Shown here in pieces: positions 25,594-34,511 of a stretch of 64,000 nucleotides of DNA; within the stretch, counting starts at the first letter, position 1, and each line of letters opens with the position of its first letter. The translations under genes were made by a program, and so were the position numbers. The notes beneath the pieces were generated by a model. It saw only the letters and a program-made list of their open reading frames with translations. It searched no databases and had not been told where the DNA came from. Source of the stretch: Sunxiuqinia sp963677175 (GTDB lineage Bacteria > Bacteroidota > Bacteroidia > Bacteroidales > Prolixibacteraceae); assembly GCA_963677175.2 (NCBI GenBank), contig CAXXES010000006.1:868001-932000 (forward strand). Reading direction: 5' to 3'.

Positions 25594-26535
25594 TTATGTC
25601 AAAATAATTCTTTCAAATTTAAATGAATTTTCTCCACTGAAATCATCTTCATATATATATAATCCACTTACATCTTTTGGAATAAGCCTCACTAAATCAT
25701 TATAAACATTATCGTTATCCATAAATGGGGGGGGGCAAGTTTTAACGTGAATCATATCAAAAAAGACTTTGTTAATCGCTAATAATACAAGTCCATTCAA
25801 ACCACTAATTCCATCTACACCAAACTTATCAAAAAGCTTTTTATCAATTTTGGTTGAAAAATGCGAATCCTCTTGATTAGGATTGAAAAAACCATTTAAG
25901 TCCAACTGTTTGTTTGGCATATAAACTTCAAAATGTAATTCATTGCCATTTTTATCAGAAACACTAATATCAACATCTCTCTTTTTTGCAGATTTTAATT
26001 GAATGAATTTAGTTTCAAATTTCACATTTAAACCTAATTTTCTCATGCTAAATGCCAAAGAGAGTTCACTTAAAGTAGATAAGAAATTTAAATTTTCAAG
26101 ATTTTTCAGCTTAGCATTAAATTTCTTATCTTTTATTAATTCAGGAAAAGTCTCAAGGTATGTGTTAAGTTTTTTAAAGAGATTTTTGTAATGAGAAAAC
26201 AGTGAATCATTATGTGACTTGGTAATACAATATCCAATCAAAACTGATGTGTTCAAAACGTTTAATTTTGAATTTTCGCCAACAAGAAAATCTTCAAAGT
26301 CATCACATTGTTCTAATTTATTAGTCCATTTATCATAATCAGACTGCATGACCATATCACTGATAAACGAATATTGTTTAATCGCCTTTTCTGAATAATT
26401 AATACATTCATTTATATCTGTAAAAAGTTTCATTATTGCATCTCTGTTTCGTTTTCTAAAATTCCGACTAACGTCAAGCTTACAGTGCACATAATCAGCT
26501 ATTTGAAAATCCGAGTTGCTCGGGTTGAATTTCAA
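25594..26535 (-). CDS. Hypothetical protein, possibly nuclease-fold; 5' end altered by IS110
   Basis: A 313-residue frame whose first codons lie in the end of the IS110 transposase gene (overlap 26495-26535), so the original N-terminus was probably replaced; Met35 (MKLFTDINEC) is an alternative start. The middle part has SELSLAFSMRKLGLNV, then KKRDVDISV and LHFEVYMPN. This E...D...E-x-Y spacing resembles a PD-(D/E)xK nuclease core with the Lys replaced by Tyr. That reading is speculative. It probably forms a two-gene unit with the gene at 25200. Confidence 0.55.
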   Translation of the reverse strand: MKFNPSNSDFQIADYVHCKLDVSRNFRKRNRDAIMKLFTDINECINYSEKAIKQYSFISDMVMQSDYDKWTNKLEQCDDFEDFLVGENSKLNVLNTSVLIGYCITKSHNDSLFSHYKNLFKKLNTYLETFPELIKDKKFNAKLKNLENLNFLSTLSELSLAFSMRKLGLNVKFETKFIQLKSAKKRDVDISVSDKNGNELHFEVYMPNKQLDLNGFFNPNQEDSHFSTKIDKKLFDKFGVDGISGLNGLVLLAINKVFFDMIHVKTCPPPFMDNDNVYNDLVRLIPKDVSGLYIYEDDFSGENSFKFERIILT

Positions 26536-27850
26536 ACTTAGTGATTTGTTTTTTTAATCTCTTCACCAAACCCAGTCTTCTTTTTTCATCCAAAAAAATG
26601 TATTGGGTTGGAGGATTATAGTTTTGCCCCTTTACAACCATGCTCCAAATTATAATTGCAAGTTTTCTGGCAGTTGCATTAATGGCAGTTGGTCGTCCTT
26701 TTTTATAGTTGATCCTTCTAAAGAAATCTGAAAGATGCCCTTCTTTTTGGTTGCCAATTGCATTGGCGGCATTGCGTAAGGCAATTTTCAATCTGCTCCT
26801 GCCTTTAGGTATGTGGTGGCTCAATACCTTTCCACCGCTAATTTTGTTATTAGGAGCCAACCTGAGCCATGCTGTAAATTGTTTCCCTGAAGGAAATTTT
26901 TTTATTCCTTCCATTCCTATTTCACTAATTAACGCCATTATTGTTGCATCATTAACACCTTCAATATCCATAAGATCGACCCCTTCAAAATACTTGTAAG
27001 AGATTTGGTTCATATCAGTACCTCTAATGGTATTTTTATTTTTTCGTTTATAGGATTTTTTGCTGGCAACATGCTGCTTTTTATTGTCGTCTTTGTCGAT
27101 AATATCTTCGAGTAGTTTTTTTATTTGTGCATCGACCTCATCTATTTGTTTTTGGATATGCAAATATGTTTCCCATTCTTGCTTGAGAGCAAACAAGTAA
27201 TCAGCCCTTCCGTTGTACTGTAGCGCTTTGGCTATCTCTTCTTCCGGTTTTCGACAATTGTAATGACGGAACTGTGCAAGGTTTTTCCCACTTGTTTCTC
27301 CTGCAATAAAAGCGGTTATGATTTTTGTTCCTGTCAAACCAACAACATCGTTGACAACAACATCCAATCTCATATTCATTAACCGAAGGTATTTCTGAAC
27401 TTTTAAAACTGTTTGTCCGGTTTGTTTTATCAGGTTCTGTCGGTGCCTTGAATAAGTCCTGATTATTTCAGTGGTACTATCAGGAAGAAAACTATGGCTC
27501 AGTAATCCTAAACAGTGTAGTTTTTGTATCCATTGGCAATCTTTAATATCTGTCTTTTTTCCTTTCACATTTTTGGTTTGTCTGCCATTAACCAGTATCA
27601 CTTCAAAACCTGCGGCTGTTAAGGCACTAAATAAAGTTTGCCAATAGGTTCCGGTACTTTCCATGGCGATTGAAGTAATTCCATTATCAGATAACCAACC
27701 ACAGAGAGCCCGATGGTCTTCACTATAAACACCAAATTCTCTAATGTCTTCTGCATCCTGGCCTATGGCAACCCAGTGGCTTTTACTTCCTACATCAATC
27801 CCTGCAGCATTGGGATTGACAACTTCTAAACTCATTTGCTTTTTTCCCAT
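26495..27850 (-). CDS. IS110-family DEDD transposase
   Basis: A 451-residue transposase. The N-terminal DEDD domain shows NAAGIDVGSKSHWVAIG, SIAMESTGTYW and KGKKTDIKDCQW. The C-terminal Transposase_20 domain has the helix-hairpin-helix around IEGVNDATIMALISEIG and a serine region LRLAPNNKISGGK. An internal Lys/Asn-rich linker (SKKSYKRKNKNTIRG) is normal for Bacteroidota members. The frame runs into the neighbouring gene at its 3' end. IS110 lacks clear inverted repeats, so element ends were not assigned. Confidence 0.9.
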   Translation of the reverse strand: MGKKQMSLEVVNPNAAGIDVGSKSHWVAIGQDAEDIREFGVYSEDHRALCGWLSDNGITSIAMESTGTYWQTLFSALTAAGFEVILVNGRQTKNVKGKKTDIKDCQWIQKLHCLGLLSHSFLPDSTTEIIRTYSRHRQNLIKQTGQTVLKVQKYLRLMNMRLDVVVNDVVGLTGTKIITAFIAGETSGKNLAQFRHYNCRKPEEEIAKALQYNGRADYLFALKQEWETYLHIQKQIDEVDAQIKKLLEDIIDKDDNKKQHVASKKSYKRKNKNTIRGTDMNQISYKYFEGVDLMDIEGVNDATIMALISEIGMEGIKKFPSGKQFTAWLRLAPNNKISGGKVLSHHIPKGRSRLKIALRNAANAIGNQKEGHLSDFFRRINYKKGRPTAINATARKLAIIIWSMVVKGQNYNPPTQYIFLDEKRRLGLVKRLKKQITKFEIQPEQLGFSNS

Positions 27851-28010
27851 ATCTTAAATGTTTAAAATGTAAAAAGCTCCATGGAATGTAACTCTTAAAC
27901 TTTGAAAATATTCCGATCGGGATCCCCGCCTATGGTGGGGGCACCATTAAACTCTAACCCAAGTCAGTAAAAAAATGGATCACTGACTTTTTACATTCTG
28001 ACCTTGATTG
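27851..28010 (-). ncRNA. Candidate IS110 bridge RNA region
   Basis: IS110-group elements carry a structured non-coding RNA in the long non-coding end upstream of the transposase gene that specifies target and donor DNA. The 160 bp here hold a stem (CCCCGCCTATGGTGGGG), an inverted pair AGTCAGTAAAAA/TTTTT..AGTCAG-like segment near 27964-28000 and no reading frame. Position fits; the two guide loops were not resolved by eye. Confidence 0.35.
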
Positions 28011-28123
28011 CGCCCGGGTTTTTTAAACACCATTGCTAAAACCGGCCTTCACTCGGAGCTCAACACTAAGGTAAGTACGTTAGCAGAAAAACTCAACTGT
28101 TTTACGACCAGTAGGAGGATTGC

Positions 28124-28260
28124 CGATAACGGTTGGTACATGTTGTCGGGGCGGATTTCGAAGAGCGTTCCTGTCCGAAGGACATGGAACTGCGAAACGA
28201 GAATCCGCAGTTGGCGTACCACCGAACCCCGCCCTGCAATATGTACATTATATTATAGCC
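28124..28260 (-). other. attC-like site 5
   Basis: GGTACATGTTGTCGGGGCGG pairs with CCCCGCCCTGCAATATGTAC over about 137 bp. The left box is CGATAAC (minus GTTATCG). The R'' box next to the lipoprotein stop is degenerate (around TATTATAGCC), so this site is weaker than the others. It contains GCGTTCCTGTCC in the middle, shared with site 9. Confidence 0.6.
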
Positions 28261-28271
28261 AGTTTTTCATA

Positions 28272-29078
28272 CTACCAATAATCTCTACATTTATAAGATT
28301 CTGCCTCTTTCAATATTTCAAATCCTAAGTCAATTGATTTTTGAAAATCATTACACCCTTTCTGTTTCTCGCCTAATCCATAATATGCTAATCCTCTCAA
28401 AAAATAGGCATTTTTATCAGTCGCATCTAAAATAATTGCTCTATTGCAATCATAGATAACTCCTTTTAAACCATTTGGAAATCTTGTACCTGCTCTGTTT
28501 ATATATACTTTTGCATCTGTAGAATCTCTTTTTATGTATAAATCAAAGTCCTTTTTTGCTAATTGGGACTTTCCAAGTGCTAAATACATTCTCCCTCTTT
28601 GTAAAATATATTTTTTATCGTCTGTTTTTGTAATTATTGAATTTAGTTGATTTATTTGCTCAGTATAGTTAGGTCTAACCCAAAATCCCATTGTTGATTT
28701 AATTCTACCATTGCATAGGTCGTCTATAAGATCAAAAGAAACTGTATATCCTCGATTGTATACTTTATAAATTCCAGCATTTGGACAAGATTTTCCTTCT
28801 TTATCTATGAACTTTATCGTATCAGATCTTAAAGAATAATTTGAAATGATATCAATTGAATTATTATCTCCGATATCAGTTTCTATTGTTCCATTTTCTT
28901 TAAACTGAATCTTCATTGGTCCTTGTTGAGTCATCCGTTTCCATACTCCTATTATTGTTGAATCATTTGGTTGATTGATTTCAATTGAAGCATGAGTTTT
29001 GTCTGTTGTCTTTTTTGAATTACAACTAAATGCGAAAATTATCGAAATTAGCACAAAGAATAATTTTAAAGTTTTCAT
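28272..29078 (-). CDS. TPR-containing lipoprotein
   Basis: The signal sequence ends in a lipobox (IIFAFSC, Cys about residue 19), so it is probably lipid-anchored. A beta-rich domain (about 40-130, GVWKRMTQQGPMKIQF) is followed by two or three tetratricopeptide repeats (about 145-260, e.g. KYILQRGRMYLALGKSQLAKK and NAYFLRGLAYYGLGEKQKG). TPRs mediate protein contacts; the partner is unknown. It is a single-gene unit between attC site 5 and a group II intron remnant located 22 bp upstream. Confidence 0.8.
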   Translation of the reverse strand: MKTLKLFFVLISIIFAFSCNSKKTTDKTHASIEINQPNDSTIIGVWKRMTQQGPMKIQFKENGTIETDIGDNNSIDIISNYSLRSDTIKFIDKEGKSCPNAGIYKVYNRGYTVSFDLIDDLCNGRIKSTMGFWVRPNYTEQINQLNSIITKTDDKKYILQRGRMYLALGKSQLAKKDFDLYIKRDSTDAKVYINRAGTRFPNGLKGVIYDCNRAIILDATDKNAYFLRGLAYYGLGEKQKGCNDFQKSIDLGFEILKEAESYKCRDYW

Positions 29079-29100
29079 TTTATAGTATTTAAGTTGGCTA

Positions 29101-29195
29101 GTAGAGTAGAGCCTGACAGCCCACCCAATAATTATTGCATGTAAATGTACAAATTATGAGCTGACTGTCAGTACCTCTTCATCAAATCGCATCTC
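29101..29195 (-). mobile_element. 3' remnant of a class C-like group II intron
   Basis: Matches the last about 95 bp of introns 1 and 2 from the shared end GTAGAGTAGAGCCTGACAGC to GTCAGTACC, i.e. domain VI and the edge of domain V. The rest of the intron, with the attC R' box it entered, is deleted. The retained 3' boundary is identical to that of the complete copies. Confidence 0.85.
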
Positions 29196-29342
29196 GAAAA
29201 TCCGGGATAAGCTGTGTTTATAAAATGAGTTACAAACTCAAGACAGCGAACCCCTTCCCGAAAGTTGTCGGGACAGGCTGTTACCGCTTCGCTCAAACAA
29301 GGGGCAGGCCGGGCAGTCTACTCGATTGGGTACTGTATGTTT
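29196..29342 (-). other. Partly deleted attC-like region
   Basis: Sits between the intron remnant and the gene at 29343, where an attC site is expected. A right-hand arm with ATTGGGTACTG is present but I found no convincing pairing partner on the left, probably because the deletion that shortened the intron removed it. Confidence 0.3.
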
Positions 29343-30293
29343 TTATATTCCCCATGATGGTGTAAATGGTTCTAGTGAAATTAATCTCCATAAACATTCT
29401 TCTGGATTTGCTAATTCAACGAATTCCGTATAATTATTTCTAAATCGGCATAAAGCTTTTAATCCATCGATACTCCAGACTAATTCCATTTCATCGATAT
29501 TTCCCAGTAACCTATAACTATTTTCTCTCCAACTTGGATGTCCTGCATGGTTATTATAGAAAACAGAGTCATTTTTAAATATAATATGTTCTAAATTGTT
29601 GTTTTTTCTCCAAGTGCTACCAGTTAATGCTTTAATTAAGTCTTCTCTATCATTTATTTTAGGAGTAACTACATTTATCTTCTGTTCTGTCATTCCTGTA
29701 ATTGAATAACCTTTATTACCACTATACTGAATCTTTGATAGAATTTCTTTTAATAAACTTACTTCAATATTGCCTTCACCAGCCTCTTTTGTAGCCTGTT
29801 GCTGAATAGATAATCGATTAACAATTGAATATCTATTTTCAGAATCATTTATCGTTGACATTAAAACATTAGAAAGCCCATCTATTCCTTGTCTGATGAA
29901 AGAGGGTTGCAGCCTATGTGAATATTCAAATGTATAGAACTGATTCAGATCAAAATTAAATGATGTTAAATCATCTTTTACTAATACAAATTTTTTATTT
30001 GCTCTTAATGACCATCCTAGTTCAAGATGAACGTTAGGATTATATGAGGATAAGTCACATAAGATAACATCTGCTTCCTCAATTTTTCGCCATATATTTT
30101 CTGCAATTAATCGACTTGAGTCGTCATCATCATCTCTCTCTGCCCGTAACCCTGCTTTTTCTATTGCAGGTTTAATTAACCCTTTATAAACCTCAGACCA
30201 GTGTTGTTTATCATTTGAGTACTTTTGTAAATCCGAATCTCTTAATGAGAATGGCATTATTACAAAACATTTTTTAGGTTTGATTTCAGTCAT
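29343..30293 (-). CDS. TIR/nucleoside deoxyribosyltransferase-like protein
   Basis: A 316-residue protein. The N-terminal about 150 residues start with KCFVIMPFS and contain EEADVILCDLSSYNPNVHLELGWSLRANKKFVLV, a layout seen in TIR-like and nucleoside 2-deoxyribosyltransferase-like domains. The conserved Glu in HLELGWSL sits where the family's catalytic Glu is expected. The C-terminal part (about 200-316) is beta-rich (STWRKNNNLEHIIFKND) and unassigned. Such domains act as NAD or nucleotide hydrolases in several bacterial defence systems, so a defence role is possible but not shown. Single gene, preceded by attC site 6. Confidence 0.65.
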   Translation of the reverse strand: MTEIKPKKCFVIMPFSLRDSDLQKYSNDKQHWSEVYKGLIKPAIEKAGLRAERDDDDDSSRLIAENIWRKIEEADVILCDLSSYNPNVHLELGWSLRANKKFVLVKDDLTSFNFDLNQFYTFEYSHRLQPSFIRQGIDGLSNVLMSTINDSENRYSIVNRLSIQQQATKEAGEGNIEVSLLKEILSKIQYSGNKGYSITGMTEQKINVVTPKINDREDLIKALTGSTWRKNNNLEHIIFKNDSVFYNNHAGHPSWRENSYRLLGNIDEMELVWSIDGLKALCRFRNNYTEFVELANPEECLWRLISLEPFTPSWGI

Positions 30294-30320
30294 AGGTTTC
30301 TGCGATTAAGTTTGTATTGT

Positions 30321-30442
30321 ACCCAACGTTCTAGTATTTTATCCATTGTTCAGGTAAAATGCTGTTAAATTTAAAAATTAAATTTGAATGAGTTGTGGTT
30401 GGGAAAAAGCAAATTGGAATAATGGATAAAACATAGTTGGAC
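30321..30442 (-). other. attC-like site 6 (best box matches)
   Basis: Bounded by ACCCAAC and GTTGGAC, both perfect fits to RYYYAAC and GTTRRRY. CTAGTATTTTATCCATTGTT pairs with GGAATAATGGATAAAACATAG. Length 122 bp. The former cassette to its right has been replaced by repeat A, a GxxExxY pseudogene and an IS91 pseudogene. Confidence 0.82.
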
Positions 30443-30545
30443 GGAGCCCCGTCGCCGCTATGGGTGTGGATGCCATCCCCGCGGCCAACGCCCGAGTATA
30501 TTCCCAAAACCTTTGGTTGCGATGATTAAAAATCCCCGGTTAAGA

Positions 30546-30568
30546 GGCCGGAAGAGCAAATTCCGTCC
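30546..30568. repeat. Dispersed GGCC hairpin repeat, copy 4 (degenerate)
   Basis: Same flank CCCCGGTTAAGA as copy 2, but the stem carries substitutions (GGCCGGAAGAGCAAATTCC), so pairing is weakened. Confidence 0.7.
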
Positions 30569-30602
30569 AGCCGCCTACTTTATGCATACCCGGAAGAGTG
30601 GA

Positions 30603-30680
30603 GGGAAACATCGTTTTAACCACCAAACGCAAAAGTCTGAACCATGATTTGCAGGATGGGTTGGATGAACAGGATTGTAG
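30603..30680. repeat. Dispersed repeat A, copy 3
   Basis: GGGAAACATCGTTTTAACC followed by AGTCTGAACCATGATTTGCA, matching 1126-1200. It is truncated after ACAGGATTG. Confidence 0.65.
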
Positions 30681-30778
30681 AAATTTTGGATTGCAATAAT
30701 TTGTGGCAGAAACAACCGTACGGTTGCGGTACCAACAACAACGCGATTGGGGCATCAACAATCGTACGATTGTTAGCG

Positions 30779-31259
30779 TCACAATAACGCGGTTGTGTCA
30801 CCAACAAAAAATTTAGGATGGACAAGATTTTTATTGTATACCCGTTTAAAATCAAGGCTCTTTGAGCCAAAGTTGATTAATAGCCCATCGGCAATATGGT
30901 AGGCTTCGCAATAATTGATTGCTTGCGCTTTGTGTACATCCTCCAACTTCTCGATGGCTTTTATTTCTACCATCACCTTTTTTTCAACAAAAAAAGTCAA
31001 CTCTTCGTGTGCCGATAGGCTGGTTTCGATAGAACAAGTCCATTTCCATTTCGCGGGCAAAGTTCAACCCCTGGTAGCTCAGTTCGATCGCGAGGGCCCG
31101 TTGGCAAATAACCTCTTGAAATCCGTTCCCCAAGGTCGAATGCACCTGCATAGCACATCCAATAATTTTATGGGTCAATGCGTTGATCTCATCCTCATCT
31201 CTTAGCGTTGTAATCTTGTCCATCTTTAAATTTTTTAAATCCTGTTCAGACATTATCAC
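30779..31259 (-). pseudogene. GxxExxY-family gene with a frameshift
   Basis: The first part gives GCAMQVHSTLGNGFQEVICQ, the family's GxGFxE..Y region, then IGTRRVDFF. The frame is lost in a run of seven T near 30990; the continuation VEKKVMVEIKAIEKLEDVHKAQ and GLLINFGSKSLDFKR is in the next frame. The family has a PD-(D/E)xK-like fold (RVDFFV...VEIKAIEKL) of unknown role. One base less in the T run restores it, so a sequencing error is possible. Confidence 0.85.
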
Positions 31260-31317
31260 CCTGCTAACAAGGACCGGATGGCATATCCAGTCCAGCCGAA
31301 CGCCTGCTTTGTGGATA

Positions 31318-32239
31318 TCCAGAAAAGCAGGAAGATTTGCTGGAAACCACCCTTCCCGTCAAGCATTACCACCTGGTGTTTACCGTTCCGCACCTGTTGA
31401 ACACCATCTGCATGGAAGACAGCCAATGGTTTTACGGGCGGCTGTTTTCATCGGTGTGGGAAACCCTGCGGCAGTTTGGCTACACACGTTTTGGTGTCGA
31501 AACCGGGGCGGTGTGAGTACTTCACACCTGGGGGCAGAACCTGGGTTTTCACCCGCACATCCATTGCCTTGTTCCCGCAGCCGGAGAAACAGTTTCGGGG
31601 GCTATGAAACCCGTTGGCAGCAGCGGGAAGTTTCTTTACCCTGTTAAACAGCTCAGCCTGGTTTTCCGGGCAAAGCTGATGGGAAACATCGAAAAGGAAC
31701 TTAAAAAGAAGGGGCTATCAGAAAAGTACCGTCCATTGATCAAGGCCGCATGGAGCAAGCCCTAGTCGGTGCATTGTGAACCCTCGCTGGGCAAAGCCGA
31801 ACAGGTGATCAAATACCTGGGGCAGTACACGCACCGGGTAGCCATCACCAACCAGCGAATCACTGCAATAAATGACAAGACCGTGACCTTTATGCACAAG
31901 GATTATGCAGACCGGGCCAAACAAAAGCCGGTAACACTCGATGGAGTTGAGTTTTTACGCAGGTTTTCCCAGCATATTTTGCCGCACCGCTTTGTGAAGA
32001 TTCGGCGCTATGGTATTTACAGCAGTCGGGACAGGGCACTGCGAAAGAAGCAAAACCCAAAGATGCAGGTCAGCCTGAAGCCCAAAGAAAGCCCGCAGGA
32101 GCGGATTAAACGGCTCACCGGTTTTGATGTGTACCGGTGTCCGTTCTGCAAACAAGGAACCATGTACCGCATCGAAGAACTGCCACGGGTACGCTCGCCA
32201 TCAGACTTTTATGCCCAGAACACTGCCTGGCACTTGTAA
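31318..32239 (+). pseudogene. Decayed IS91-family transposase
   Basis: The plus-strand reading gives KHYHLVFTVPHLLNT, then LGFHPHIHCLVPA (HUH motif) and KAEQVIKYLGQYTHRVAITNQRI (tyrosine region), ending FYAQNTAWHL. In-frame stops interrupt at about 31514 and 31763, and the N-terminal zinc region is missing. It is a third IS91 lineage, different from both the complete elements and the broken gene at 21393. Confidence 0.85.
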
Positions 32240-32559
32240 GCCTCTGCCATCCCATATTGACCTGCCCTCGTTGGGCGGACGGGGAAGCTATTGCCCAAAA
32301 CCGGCAATAATGATAAAAAAATGCCAACCAATGATCATGAAGCGGAAGAAGTCAACAAAAGCTGTCGTCAATCAGGTAGGATTTGCCCGGGATGAAGCCC
32401 ACTGAATCTTAAAAAACTGATCGTGTCCAAGCCCAGGCAAGCATGATAAGTCCATAGAAAAACACCCGAGCCCCGGATTGTAGTTCAACCGGGGCTCAAA
32501 GCTGGGCACTTCGTGCCGCTTAAAGCCCTATTTATTGGCAACTGGTGTTCTTTCATTTC
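32240..32559. other. Gene-free stretch after the IS91 pseudogene
   Basis: Apart from the hairpin at 32468-32497 I see nothing convincing. This may be the tail of the decayed IS91 element. Confidence 0.5.
32468..32497. terminator. Strong GC stem-loop
   Basis: GAGCCCCGG pairs perfectly with CCGGGGCTC around a 12-nt loop. It lies between the IS91 pseudogene and the DUF4332 gene; it could end transcription from the right or be part of the IS end. No U-run follows on either strand. Confidence 0.4.
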
Positions 32560-33180
32560 TCAATATTCAATTTCTAAAGGTAATTCATTTGCTGTTTCTA
32601 CTAATATTTTCACATCATTTATTCCTATTCCCCCTTTGAAAATATTATGTTCCTTTGTCCGTTTGTTAATCCTTTTATGTAAATCAATCGGGTCAGCTTT
32701 TGAGACTTTCTCGACTGTATCTAATCCTAAGTCGTAAAGCATTTGGGCATAAGTTACTCCCACCCATTTTATTCTTGACAAATCAGTCAGTTTTGTTAAT
32801 TTCAGAATTTCTGTATAATCTATCCCTGTTGAATCTGCAAGTTTTTGTCTGTCAATTTTCGTTAATACCTTATCGTATAACTTTACAATATTTATAACGC
32901 CTGCTTTCGTCAATTTGTCAATTGTGTTCTTCGAAATCCAAATAAAATCAGCAATTTTGTTCGGTTTTGGAAGAGTACTGTTTAATTCTCTAAGTAAAAT
33001 AGTCAAATACTCACCCGACAAGCAATTAACCTTTGATAATTCAGTGAATTTATCTTTCCTTTTTAGTAACTGAATCAACTCTTTTACATTCTTAATTCCG
33101 ATGCTCTCAAAATATCCAAATCGTTCATCCAATTTTTCCTTAAGAACCATTCTGCTTGGTGGCAAATAGGCATATTCCAA
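32560..33180 (-). CDS. DUF4332-type helix-hairpin-helix protein
   Basis: A 206-residue helical protein with repeated helix-hairpin-helix-like units (LERFGYFESIGIKNVKEL-type: FGYFESIGIKNVKELIQLL, TKAGVINIVKLYDKV, TYAQMLYDLGLDTVEKV). This is the pattern of DUF4332 proteins, whose function is unknown; HhH units usually bind DNA. The annotated start is a TTG at 33180. Coding-looking residues (GKIIIEDYKKK) continue upstream in frame to a stop without an ATG, so the true start may be non-canonical or lost. Confidence 0.7.
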   Translation of the reverse strand: MEYAYLPPSRMVLKEKLDERFGYFESIGIKNVKELIQLLKRKDKFTELSKVNCLSGEYLTILLRELNSTLPKPNKIADFIWISKNTIDKLTKAGVINIVKLYDKVLTKIDRQKLADSTGIDYTEILKLTKLTDLSRIKWVGVTYAQMLYDLGLDTVEKVSKADPIDLHKRINKRTKEHNIFKGGIGINDVKILVETANELPLEIEY

Positions 33181-33344
33181 TTTTTTCTTATAATCCTCAA
33201 TTATTATTTTTCCTAAATCGATATAAGTAGTGTGAATAATTTAGTGTCATGTTTCGAGTCTTTAACAATCTGTGATAGAAGCGAAACCGAAAATATCAAA
33301 TAGGTCCGTGACCTTAATAGCCCATAGTGAAATAATTAAAAAAA

Positions 33345-33369
33345 GAGAACCTGCATGAAACAGGTTCTC
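33345..33369 (-). terminator. Rho-independent terminator of the AraC-family gene
   Basis: The stem GAGAACCTG/CAGGTTCTC with a 7-nt loop is followed on the minus strand by a run of seven T. It lies 11 bp after the regulator's stop codon. A textbook intrinsic terminator. Confidence 0.9.
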
Positions 33370-33380
33370 TCAGTTAGTTT

Positions 33381-34322
33381 TTACATTGGTTTTACAGGGA
33401 CACAAATATCAACGATAAATTTTCCATCTTTAGGTTCTTCCGGGTACATTTCAAAACAAGGTTTATCATCAGGTTGGTAACCGCTTGTCGGAAACCACTG
33501 TCCATAAACCCAATCCCATGCTTGTTGAAAATCCTGGGCGGAAAGCTCAAAACGGGCAATTACATATTTTGCTGCCTCAATTTCCATTTTCCCAACTTCT
33601 CCTTCAACTTTAGTCTCAGCAGGAACAGTAATACAAACACTCATCCTAAGTTTGTCTTCGATGGTTACGTTTGGGTCGTCGTGATAAATAACCAACGATT
33701 TGAAGTTTTCACCACCTATTAAACCTCTTGGTCCCGCCCATGAAAACAATCTATTCCAAATACCTTCGAATAGTTTATCGTTCCCTTTGTATGGGCCAAT
33801 GTGCCTAATGTAGGCAACTGTCATTTTTGGAAGTTCTTTTACTTCCACACTTCTGTTTAATTTCATATTTGTCCTCCATTTAATGGTTTTTAATTCAGGA
33901 CAAAAATATTGGGTTGGCTTCTCATCACTTTGATACCTATTGCTATCTTGTTGACTTAAATTGCTATTGTTTGATTTATTTACTCTATACTGAGAGGCGG
34001 AAATTTTAAAATAGCTCTTAAAATTCCGTGAGAATATTGAAATGTCAGAAAAACCACACTTGTAAGCAATTTCTGAAATACTCTCATTCTTATTGGTTAA
34101 AATTAATGTAGCAGCTTTTTCAAGTCTAACTCTTAAAATAAACTGAAAAGGTGTTTCTCCGACAATTGACTGAAATATTCTATTGAAATGAAATTTTGAA
34201 AAATTTGCAACTGTTGCTAATTCATCAAGTGTCATCGGTTTCTCTATATTCGATTCAATATAATCAAATGTCCGATTGATTCGGAATATGTATTCAGTAT
34301 TCAAGTCTTTTTTCTCAATCAT
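33381..34322 (-). CDS. AraC-family regulator with GyrI-like effector domain
   Basis: A 313-residue transcription factor. The N-terminal AraC double helix-turn-helix (about 10-110) has MTLDELATVANFSKFHFNRIFQ and SISEIAYKCGFSDISIFSRNF. The C-terminal GyrI-like/SOUL-type small-molecule binding domain (about 155-313) has VKELPKMTVAYIRHIGPY and FDICVPVKP-like ending. Rob and BmrR share this sensor, which binds diverse hydrophobic drugs. No efflux gene is adjacent, so targets would be elsewhere. A single gene with its own terminator, followed on the right by attC site 7. Confidence 0.9.
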   Translation of the reverse strand: MIEKKDLNTEYIFRINRTFDYIESNIEKPMTLDELATVANFSKFHFNRIFQSIVGETPFQFILRVRLEKAATLILTNKNESISEIAYKCGFSDISIFSRNFKSYFKISASQYRVNKSNNSNLSQQDSNRYQSDEKPTQYFCPELKTIKWRTNMKLNRSVEVKELPKMTVAYIRHIGPYKGNDKLFEGIWNRLFSWAGPRGLIGGENFKSLVIYHDDPNVTIEDKLRMSVCITVPAETKVEGEVGKMEIEAAKYVIARFELSAQDFQQAWDWVYGQWFPTSGYQPDDKPCFEMYPEEPKDGKFIVDICVPVKPM

Positions 34323-34365
34323 TTTATTGTCTGAATTGTTGCTGTCATGGTCTTTTTACACTTGT

Positions 34366-34495
34366 TGCCAACGTAGGAAGCTACACGCAGGGGCGGACTG
34401 CGGGCGATTTCCTGTCAAGCCGATAAGTGGCCCGAGCGGAAAGATGCCCACCGAAAACCACTGCTGCCGCACTTGACGGGCAGCTAAAGTTATGC
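34366..34495 (-). other. attC-like site 7
   Basis: A 130-bp site bounded by TGCCAAC (minus GTTGGCA) and GTTATGC, just after the stop codon of the membrane-protein gene at 34512. It has the shared motif ATTTCCTGTCAAG. Arm pairing (GGCGGACTGCGGGCGA region with CTGCTGCCGC...GGGCAGC) is less regular than in other sites. Confidence 0.65.
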
Positions 34496-34511
34496 ACCTT
34501 TGTTCGTTTCA

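Noticed and set aside
31318..32239. Intact third IS91 element
   Set aside because: In-frame stop codons and a missing N-terminal zinc region show it is decayed.
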